From positions 898,501 through 962,500 of the forward strand of contig NC_054875.1 in NCBI RefSeq assembly GCF_018320785.1: DNA of 64,000 bases, in the 5' to 3' direction. This DNA is from Cheilinus undulatus. Taxonomy: Eukaryota; Chordata; Actinopteri; Labriformes; Labridae. The position numbers and the translations under genes were made by a program. This document shows positions 35,373 through 45,800 of the stretch, piece after piece. How positions within the stretch are numbered: position 1 is the first letter of the stretch; each line of letters starts with the position of its first letter. The notes beneath the pieces were generated by a model. That model was given only the letters and a program-made list of their open reading frames with translations, searched no databases and was not told the origin of the DNA.

Positions 35373-35380
35373 TGACGTCA
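35373..35380. promoter_or_regulatory. CRE-type site TGACGTCA upstream of the 19-bp array
   Basis: Perfect CREB/ATF palindrome. A second copy sits 62 bases downstream at 35435-35442. Together they mark a likely promoter just before the array and the candidate donor at 35490. Confidence 0.45.
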
Positions 35381-35434
35381 TGTTTTCCTCCACCTGTACC
35401 CAGGTGTTTGGGTTAAACAGCAGACAGAGCGGTA

Positions 35435-35442
35435 TGACGTCA
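35435..35442. promoter_or_regulatory. Second CRE-type site TGACGTCA
   Basis: Perfect palindrome within GGTATGACGTCATCGC, about 50 bases before the first array unit. Paired CREs at this spacing are common in TATA-less promoters; function is inferred. Confidence 0.45.
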
Positions 35443-35473
35443 TCGCAGTAAAACATATTAGGGGGCCAACGCG

Positions 35474-38400
35474 GAGTCCGGATCAGTAAGGTGAGTCTAG
35501 ATCAGTAACCTGAGTCTGGATCAGTAACCTGAGTCTGGATCAGTAACCTGAGTCTAGATCAGTAACGTGAGTCTAGATCAGTAACCTGAGTCTGGATCAG
35601 TAACGTGAGTCTGGATCAGTAACGTGAGTCTGGATCAGTAAGGTGAGTCTGGATCAGTAACCTGAGTCTGGATCAGTAACCTGAGTCTGGATCAGTAAGG
35701 TGAGTCTGGATCAGTAAGGTGAGTCTGGATCAGTAACCTGAGTCTGGATCAGTAACCTGAGTCTGGATCAGTAACGTGAGTCTGGATCAGTAACCTGAGT
35801 CTAGATCAGTAAGGTGAGTCTGGATCAGTAACCTGAGTCTGGATCAGTAAGGTGAGTCTGGATCAGTAAGGTGAGTCTGGATCAGTAACCTGAGTCTGGA
35901 TCAGTAACCTGAGTCTGGATCAGTAACGTGAGTCTGGATCAGTAACCTGAGTCTAGATCAGTAAGGTGAGTCTGGATCAGTAACCTGAGTCTGGATCAGT
36001 AACCTGAGTCTAGATCAGTAACGTGAGTCTAGATCAGTAACCTGAGTCTAGATCAGTAAGGTGAGTCTGGATCAGTAACCTGAGTCTAGATCAGTAACGT
36101 GAGTCTAGATCAGTAACGTGAGTCTGGATCAGTAACCTGAGTCTGGATCAGTAACCTGAGTCTGGATCAGTAACGTGAGTCTGGATCAGTAACCTGAGTC
36201 TGGATCAGTAAGGTGAGTCTGGATCAGTAACCTGAGTCTGGATCAGTAACCTGAGTCTGGATCAGTAACCTGAGTCTGGATCAGTAACCTGAGTCTAGAT
36301 CAGTAACCTGAGTCTGGATCAGTAACGTGAGTCTGGATCAGTAACCTGAGTCTGGATCAGTAAGGTGAGTCTGGATCAGTAACCTGAGTCTGGATCAGTA
36401 ACCTGAGTCTGGATCAGTAACCTGAGTCTGAATCAGTAACTTGAGTCTGGATCAGTAACCTGAGTCTAGATCAGTAACGTGAGTCTGGATCAGTAACCTG
36501 AGTCTGGATCAGTAACCTGAGTCTGGATCAGTAACCTGAGTCTGGATCAGTAACCTGAGTCTGGATCAGTAACCTGAGTCTAGATCAGTAACCTGAATCT
36601 AGATCAGTAACCTGAGTCTAGTTCAGTAAGGTGAGTCTGGATCAGTAACGTGAGTCTAGATCAGTAACGTGAGTCTGGATCAGTAACCTGAGTCTGGATC
36701 AGTAACCTGAGTCTGGATCAGTAACCTGAGTCTGGATCAGTAACGTGAGTCTGGATCAGTAACCTGAGTCTGGATCAGTAACCTGAGTCTGGATCAGTAA
36801 CGTGAGTCTAGATCAGTAACCTGAGTCTGGATCAGTAACCTGAGTCTGGATCAGTAACCTGAGTCTGGATCAGTAACGTGAGTCTAGATCAGTAACCTGA
36901 GTCTGGATCAGTAACCTGAGTCTGGATCAGTAACCTGAGTCTGGATCAGTAACGTGAGTCTAGATCAGTAACCTGAGTCTGGATCAGTAACCTGAGTCTG
37001 GATCAGTAACGTGAGTCTAGATCAGTAAGGTGAGTCTGGATCAGTAACCTGAGTCTGGATCAGTAACCTGAGTCTGGATCAGTAACCTGAGTCTGGATCA
37101 GTAAGGTGAGTCTGGATCAGTAACCTGAGTCTGGATCAGTAAGGTGAGTCTGGATCAGTAAGGTGAGTCTGGATCAGTAAGGTGAGTCTGGATCAGTAAC
37201 GTGAGTCTAGATCAGTAACCTGAGTCTGGATCAGTAAGGTGAGTCTGGATCAGTAACCTGAGTCTGGACCAGTAACCTGAGTCTGGATCAGTAACCTGAG
37301 TCTGGATCAGTAACCTGAGTCTGGATCAGTAAGGTGAGTCTGGATCAGTAACGTGAGTCTAGATCAGTAACCTGAGTCTGGATCAGTAACCTGAGTCTGG
37401 ATCAGTAACCTGAGTCTGGATCAGTAACCTGAGTCTGGATCAGTAAGGTGAGTCTGGATCAGTAACCTGAGTCTGGATCAGTAACCTGAGTCTGGATCAG
37501 TAACCTGAGTCTGGATCAGTAACCTGAGTCTGGATCAGTAACATGAGTCTGGATCAGTAACCTGAGTCTAGATCAGTAACGTGAGTCTAGAGCAGTAACG
37601 TGAGTCTGGATCAGTAATGTGAGTCCGGATCAGTATGGTGGAGTCTAGATCAGTAACGTGAGTCCGGATCAGTAACGTGAGTCCGGATCAGTAACATGAG
37701 TCTGGACCAGTAACGTAAGTCCAGACCAGTAACGTAAGTCCGGATCAGTAACGTGAGTCCGGATCAGTAACGTGAGTCCGGATCAGTAAGGTGAGTCTAG
37801 ATCAGTAACGTGAGTCTAGATCAGTAACGTGAGTCTAGATCAGTAACGTGAGTCTAGATCAGTAACGTGAGTCCAGATCAGTAATGTGAGTCCGGATCAG
37901 TATGGTGGAGTCTAGATCAGTAACGTGAGTCCGGATCAGTAACGTGAGTCCAGATCAGTAATGTGAGTCCGGATCAGTATGGTGGAGTCTAGATCAGTAA
38001 CCTGAGTCTGGATCAGTAACGTGAGTCTAGATCAGTAACCTGAGTCTGGATCAGTAACGTGAGTCTGGATCAGTAACGTGAGTCTGGATCAGTAACGTGA
38101 GTCTGGATCAGTAAGGTGAGTCTGGATCAGTAACCTGAGTCTGGATCAGTAACCTGAGTCTGGATCAGTAAGGTGAGTCTGGATCAGTAAGGTGAGTCTG
38201 GATCAGTAACCTGAGTCTGGATCAGTAACCTGAGTCTGGATCAGTAACGTGAGTCTGGATCAGTAACCTGAGTCTAGATCAGTAAGGTGAGTCTGGATCA
38301 GTAACCTGAGTCTAGATCAGTAACGTGAGTCTAGATCAGTAACCTGAGTCTAGATCAGTAAGGTGAGTCTGGATCAGTAACCTGAGTCTAGATCAGTAAC

Positions 38401-40534
38401 GTGAGTCTAGATCAGTAACGTGAGTCTGGATCAGTAACCTGAGTCTGGATCAGTAACCTGAGTCTGGATCAGTAACGTGAGTCTGGATCAGTAACCTGAG
38501 TCTGGATCAGTAAGGTGAGTCTGGATCAGTAACCTGAGTCTGGATCAGTAACCTGAGTCTGGATCAGTAACCTGAGTCTGGATCAGTAACCTGAGTCTAG
38601 ATCAGTAACCTGAGTCTGGATCAGTAACGTGAGTCTGGATCAGTAACCTGAGTCTGGATCAGTAAGGTGAGTCTGGATCAGTAACCTGAGTCTGGATCAG
38701 TAACCTGAGTCTGGATCAGTAACCTGAGTCTGAATCAGTAACTTGAGTCTGGATCAGTAACCTGAGTCTAGATCAGTAACGTGAGTCTGGATCAGTAACC
38801 TGAGTCTGGATCAGTAACCTGAGTCTGGATCAGTAACCTGAGTCTGGATCAGTAACCTGAGTCTGGATCAGTAACCTGAGTCTAGATCAGTAACCTGAAT
38901 CTAGATCAGTAACCTGAGTCTAGTTCAGTAAGGTGAGTCTGGATCAGTAACGTGAGTCTAGATCAGTAACGTGAGTCTGGATCAGTAACCTGAGTCTGGA
39001 TCAGTAACCTGAGTCTGGATCAGTAACCTGAGTCTGGATCAGTAACGTGAGTCTGGATCAGTAACCTGAGTCTGGATCAGTAACCTGAGTCTGGATCAGT
39101 AACGTGAGTCTAGATCAGTAACCTGAGTCTGGATCAGTAACCTGAGTCTGGATCAGTAACCTGAGTCTGGATCAGTAACCTGAGTCTGGATCAGTAACGT
39201 GAGTCTAGATCAGTAACCTGAGTCTGGATCAGTAACCTGAGTCTGGATCAGTAACCTGAGTCTGGATCAGTAACGTGAGTCTAGATCAGTAACCTGAGTC
39301 TGGATCAGTAACCTGAGTCTGGATCAGTAACGTGAGTCTAGATCAGTAAGGTGAGTCTGGATCAGTAACCTGAGTCTGGATCAGTAACCTGAGTCTGGAT
39401 CAGTAACCTGAGTCTGGATCAGTAAGGTGAGTCTGGATCAGTAACCTGAGTCTGGATCAGTAAGGTGAGTCTGGATCAGTAAGGTGAGTCTGGATCAGTA
39501 AGGTGAGTCTGGATCAGTAACGTGAGTCTAGATCAGTAACCTGAGTCTGGATCAGTAAGGTGAGTCTGGATCAGTAACCTGAGTCTGGATCAGTAACCTG
39601 AGTCTGGATCAGTAACCTGAGTCTGGATCAGTAACCTGAGTCTGGATCAGTAAGGTGAGTCTGGATCAGTAACGTGAGTCTAGATCAGTAACCTGAGTCT
39701 GGATCAGTAACCTGAGTCTGGATCAGTAACCTGAGTCTGGATCAGTAACCTGAGTCTGGATCAGTAAGGTGAGTCTGGATCAGTAACCTGAGTCTGGATC
39801 AGTAACCTGAGTCTGGATCAGTAACCTGAGTCTGGATCAGTAACCTGAGTCTGGATCAGTAACCTGAGTCTAGATCAGTAACGTGAGTCTAGAGCAGTAA
39901 CGTGAGTCTGGATCAGTAATGTGAGTCCGGATCAGTATGGTGGAGTCTAGATCAGTAACGTGAGTCCGGATCAGTAACGTGAGTCCGGATCAGTAACATG
40001 AGTCTGGACCAGTAACGTAAGTCCAGACCAGTAACGTAAGTCCGGATCAGTAACGTGAGTCCGGATCAGTAACGTGAGTCCGGATCAGTAAGGTGAGTCT
40101 AGATCAGTAACATGAGTCTAGATCAGTAACGTGAGTCTAGATCAGTAACGTGAGTCTAGATCAGTAACGTGAGTCCAGATCAGTAATGTGAGTCCGGATC
40201 AGTATGGTGGAGTCTAGATCAGTAACGTGAGTCCGGATCAGTAACGTGAGTCCGGATCAGTAACATGAGTCTGGACCAGTAACGTAAGTCCAGATCAGTA
40301 ACATGAGTCCGGATCAGTAACGTGAGTCCGGATCAGTAAGGTGAGTCTGGATCAGTAACATGAGTCTGGATCAGTGAGTCCGGATCAGTAAGGTGGAGTC
40401 TAGATCAGTAACGTGAGTCTGGATCAGTAAGATGAGTCCGGATCAGTAAGGTGGAGGCTGGATCAGTAAGATGGAGTCCGGATCAGTAACGTGAGTCCGG
40501 ATCAGTAACGTGAGTCCGGATCAGCAAGATGGAT
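35474..40534. repeat. 19-bp minisatellite, about 5.06 kb (about 266 units), in the 5' intron of ikbkg
   Basis: The unit is GTGAGTCTGGATCAGTAAC, with frequent forms AAGGTGAGT, AACGTGAGT, AACCTGAGT and TCTAGATCA; TCCGGATCA dominates toward the 3' end. Rare variants recur exactly 2302 bp apart, showing a large duplication inside the array. Many units match the 5' splice-site consensus. There are few long open frames because the unit is not divisible by 3 and carries stops. Confidence 0.98.
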
Positions 40535-42869
40535 CCTGGTTTTTATAAAAACAGAATTGAAAATGAAAGGAAGCTGACAGGAGGAGGCGGGCTGGACCAG
40601 CTGTCAATCATTCTCAGGTGATAAACCAAAGGTGTTTATGTTATAATGACTTTATGTCACGCTGTAAAGAAGGTAACAGACACCTGGGCACACCTGGTAG
40701 ATCAGAACCAGAACTCCTCAGGTCTGTAGAGCTGTCAGAACAACAGAAGTCTGAACTAAAGATGAATCTGGGGGGTGGGGGGGGCTCTGGGGGGCTCAGG
40801 TGGTCTCAGGTGTGAGTAGAGGAGGCCCTAAAGGGTAAAAGGTGAGAACCACTATTCTAGTAGGTCTGAATGATTGAAAATCCCTGATCCAGGACTCCGC
40901 TCTCAGTCTAAGTTTGGTGTGAATGGCTGTAAAGAAGGGAATGATCCTTTAAATGTCATTTGTTACTGTTGTTCTGTTTTCTGGATGTTAATGGTCACTC
41001 TAGTTAACTTTATATTCTTTTATATTCATGTTCTTTAATGCGCTCTGTCCTCTGTTCTTCATGTTTTTGTGGTTTTATAGCAGATTAACACATTTACAGA
41101 CGGTATGTTGTAGTTTTTTTACATTAACAAACAAAAACTAAAGACTACATTCATCTCCCCCTCTACTGTCTGTAAATACTAATGTGATAATTATATAAAT
41201 ATTATTTAAAAAATACAGCACACACGTGAGCATGAACATTTATGTCATGTAAAGAGAAAAACGTAAAGATTAAAACCCTGGCTCTGTCTTTTCTGGGTTT
41301 GTTTCTTTAAATATTATCCTCAGTCTCTCTCCTAAATCATCATTTTTCATAAAGTCCTCAGATATTGTCCAAACGTCCTTGTAAACCTTGAATTAATGTT
41401 CTAGGATAAATGTTATCATGGACAGTTTAACTGTGTTTTAAGGTCAACAGTTTATTCCAGTAGACTTTTATCATTCATTCAGTCTGAATCTAGAGACGTT
41501 CGTGAACTTACGTTCTTTTTTCTGATGGATAAAAATGTAACAATCATTTTAGATTCTAATGGATTATTTAGAGATGAAATAATCTTTATTTAACTCTTTT
41601 CTTTAATAGCATGTGTTTCAGATCTCCTTTAAGTAGCTGATCAGTGGTGTTAGAAAATAAAAGCATCGTTATCTTCAGTCAGATCCTGATTCAACAGGAA
41701 AAAGAGATGAAGAGACTTTAGAAACTACCGTAGCAGTGTGAGGTCAGAGTCATTAGATTGGACAAATGATATAAATAATCCTTACTAAAATAAATCCATC
41801 AGAGCAAACATTTGAACTCGGTTATCCTGACAGTTATTACTGTAAACGTTCATCAGGCCTCTCTGTTTGAATGAATATCAACATAAACTCTACGGATGTA
41901 GAAGATAAAGCTGAGTTTTAAAAATAGACCCTAAAAACTGAAAGTCTTGCCCAACCCTGAGCCCGCTGATGTGGAAACCTCCCCCTCCCTCTGATTGGCT
42001 GTGAAATGATGGTAAATGTTTGAGAGGGCGCCGCCGTCGTCCCTCCGCCTTGTTCCACTTCAGGAGGCGAGGCGGTGTAATGGCTGGGTTGGTTTCCGTA
42101 TTAATCTGCGTCACCAGTTCTGGTCTGACTCGGTCAGAGATGCAAAGATGTGATTGTTTCAGAGTTCATCACAGAGAGGATTTTAGCTCTGGTCTAAATC
42201 TGGAGCTTCTTTAAAAATAGACCTGAGAGGAAGTGGGACGGCAGGTACCACAGAAGAAGAACGGGTGTTCAGGTGCATAGATTAACCTGAATAGGGTGAG
42301 TCTGTCTGTCCACCAAGCTTAGAACAGTTTTAGATTTTTGATTACTTTCCTTTTTTTATTTCATTTTTATTTTCAGTTTCACTCTAGGTTTTAACCCTTT
42401 CCCTGCTGGTCTGTTAGTTTAGTTTGGCTTTTATTTTGAAAAATACCTTCAGATAGGCTACTCCTCATTTTATTCACAAAGTCTTCTTCAGTCAGATCAG
42501 ACAGTTTTACACCCCTAGGTTTGGTTGTTCTGCTGTCAAAGACTAAAACGAAGGACTTTTAGTCTCTAATTTTATTTGATTTCATTGGTTTTTAAAGCAG
42601 GTGACACAGCTGTAGTCCGTTTGTTTTGTAAAGTCAGTTTTTAATTTATTTTGATGCTGATGTCATTATATTGTACATCCTAAATACTAGTGGTATCAGA
42701 CGTAATCTTTAGTGATGTTCCTTAAATTAAATATCAGCATATAAACGGCTCTGATATTGATCCTGAAGAGGTCCAGGACAGGTTTCATAACTCCTGCCAG
42801 CTCAGTGGTCATTAGCAGATCCCTGATATTAGTGAACGGTTTAAAGTCGGTGCTTTTGGTCGTGCAGGG
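40535..42869 (+). other. Unique-sequence part of the ikbkg 5' intron
   Basis: Mostly AT-rich single-copy sequence. I see no exon, RNA gene or transposon here. CpG-bearing sequence at 42020-42080 and a weak donor-like GGGTGAGT at 42294 could mark a further alternative first exon. Confidence 0.4.
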
Positions 42870-45800
42870 ATGGTGCAGCCGCAGCCGGACGGCCCCATGC
42901 AGTGGGAGATGTCTGGAGAGGACAGTGGAGGGGCCCTCAGGGTCCCGCCGGAGCTGGCTGCCAATGAAGTGGTGACCAGGTTACTGGGAGACAACCAGCA
43001 GCTCAGAGGTATGGTCAATGATAAAACACCAACGACAGTGAACAGTGAGCTGCTGTCACACTCTTCTGTTAGTACTGGAGGAGAGAGACGCCTCCTGAAC
43101 CGAGGATTTCATCCTGCCGCTGTAATCAAAGTGTCAGCATGAATCTTTACGTCTGTTTTTCTCCCAGTCTTACATCAGCTTTAGTTTTCTACCTGATACT
43201 GGCGGCTCCAGCAAACATAACCGTGCCCGCGTCTCTATTTCTCTCCGTCCTCGTCTCCTCCAGAGGCGTTGAGGCGGAGTAACTTGGCCCTGCGTCAGCG
43301 CTGCGAGGAGATGGAGGGATGGCAACGCCGCACCAGAGAGGAGCGAGAGTTCCTCAGCTGTCGTTTCCAGGAGGCCCGGGCGCTGGTGGAAAGGCTGGCC
43401 CAGGAGAACCACTCCTTACAGGGCTTAGTGAACGGACCGGCCTCCTCATCCTCCTCCAACAACTGCTGCAGCTCCAGTCAGACCGAAGAGCTGCAGGGAC
43501 GCCCGGCCAGGAACGGACCGCTGGACGGACCGCAGGTCAGACGCTTCAGCCACGCCTGAACGCTTCAGCCTCCAGCTTTAGATGTTTTAATCCAGTGAAC
43601 TGGTCCTTTAGCAGATCAGGCTGGGTGCTGCTCACTTTTACTATCCTGCTAAATCCTGTTCATGCTTTGATATTTATAGTTTTAAAACACTGAAGCTGAA
43701 ATCTTATCCATAGTCTAGGAATAGTGTCTAGGCTTTGAAGGATGGCACCATTTTATAAAGACAAGGCTGGAATGTTTTACAGACATTCAAGGATCACACC
43801 ATCACACGCAAAGGATAGAATGCTTCATGGATATAAAAGGATGATATATTTTAAAGGCAAGGATGGAATGACTTATAGGTTTTGAAGATAGCATTTAAAG
43901 GAAAGGCTGGAATGTTTTATGGACAGTTAACATGGTATTATATTAAAAAGGCAAGGATGGAATGTTTTGTTGACTTTGAAAGATGGCATTATATCTTAAA
44001 GGCAAGGAATGAATGTTTTGTAGACTTTAAAGAATGGCATTATATCTTAAAGGCAAGGATGGAATGTTTTGTAGACTTTGAAGAATGGCATTATATCTTA
44101 AAGGCAAGGATGGGATGTTTTGTAGACTTTGAAGAATGGCATTTTATTATATCTTAAAGGCAAGGATGGAATGTTTTGTAGACTTTGAAGAATGGCATTT
44201 TATTTTAAAGGCAAGGAATGAATGTTTTATGGCCGTTAAAGGGTGACATCATTAAAAGCAGAGGATGGAATGTTCATGAAGCTGGATATGTTGGTGGCTT
44301 CATTCTTCTGAATAGTAGACCATAGATAAAGGAAAATCCTGTTCCTCGATAGCTCCGCCCCCTAAAGTCCAGCCAACCAGAGGAGAGGTTGTTGGTCTCG
44401 CTGTGTTCTGAAGGATGCTGAGACCCTCGTTCTTCGTCCAATAGCGTCTGTATCTGATGTGTTCATTCTTATATTTCTGTGGTGTTTCAGACACTGGATC
44501 AGCGGGAAAAGAAGAGGGTTGAAGAGGCAGACCGGCAAACACAGACCACGCCCCCTCGCAGCCTGGTACGATGAACCCGTGTTGTTTATTTCTGACGTTT
44601 TTGCTCATTCTGCCGTCTAACCTGTGTGTCCGTGTGTTTAGGGCGATGCCAGTGTGCATAGCTCGCTGAGTAGCGCCCTCCCCTCTCCCCCCTCCTCTCT
44701 GTCGGAGGCGTGGGGGGAGATAATGGGCAGGGAGAACGGCCAGGTGAGCCCGCTCCCTCCACCAATCAGATCCCTGGCACTAAATCTGTGGGCGTGTCTA
44801 GTTTAGCGCTTCACCCCGGCTTACCTTTACCTGGATCCAGAGAGAGGGTTGAAATCCTGACTTTCTACTCGGAATGAAACGATTCAGTGAGGTCTGAAAA
44901 TATAGAAAGGGTCTGATCTCATCATTGGAGACTTTTCTATCAGGACAGTAAATTTAGAGAGGGCTCTCACACTTCCGAGCAGGAAAACTGGATTTATTGG
45001 TAGCTGGATGCCACAGGTTTCCCTCTGTGTTGCTTTGACTGGAGCACAGCCTCTAATCCACCTCTTCCTCCTCATGTTTGTAATCCCTCTCCGTCCGTTT
45101 CTTCCTTTAATTTTGGCTTCTGTCTGAGCTCTCGATAACGGTGGGCGTGGCCTGTCTCTGTCCTCTGCCCTCCTGTCCTCGCTCCGTCTGTTTACTCTTC
45201 ATCTCTCTGTCCCGCTGCAGCCGGTCGAAGGTTCCAACGACTTCCTCCAGCTGCTGAAGAGCCACAAAGAAAAGCTGGAGGAAGGGATGAGGGAGCTGAG
45301 GAAGAGGAACGACGAGCTGGAGAGAGAGAGGGAGGAGGGCGAGAAAGAGAGGGAGCGAATGAGGCGCTGCATGGACCAGCTCAGGGCCAAACTGGCTCAG
45401 GTTCAGGTGAGAACCAGGCTGGGCTCAGGTGAGAACCAGGCCGGGCTCAGGTGAGAACCAGGCCGGGCTCAGGTGAGAACCAGGCCGGGCTCAGGTGAGA
45501 ACCAGGCCGGGCCAGGGATGCTAGGGTCTGATAAATCATCAGACCCTAGCATCAACCAACAGTGAGACCCCTGGTTGTTGAAGCTGCCCATTTCTATGGT
45601 AACAGTAAAGGCATCCTCTGTCTCATGGAGATGTTTGAGTCTGGACAGGAACAGACTCTGCTATCCTCTCTGTGATCGTGTGCTCTAGTCTGAATGTGGT
45701 TCTGTTTTATTCCAGGCCAGTAACACAGAGGAGGTTCCTCCGTATCGCTCTGAGGCTCAGCACTCCTCAGACTGGTAAGAACCATTGTTCTCTGAAACTC

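Noticed and set aside
35474-40534. Possible AP-1 site array (TGAGTC)
   Set aside because: The unit reads TGAGTCT or TGAGTCC, not TGAGTCA, so the AP-1 consensus is not met.
43882-44157. 91-codon frame with repeated [16 protein letters not shown]
   Set aside because: 51-bp tandem repeat in an ikbkg intron, which explains the 17-residue periodicity.
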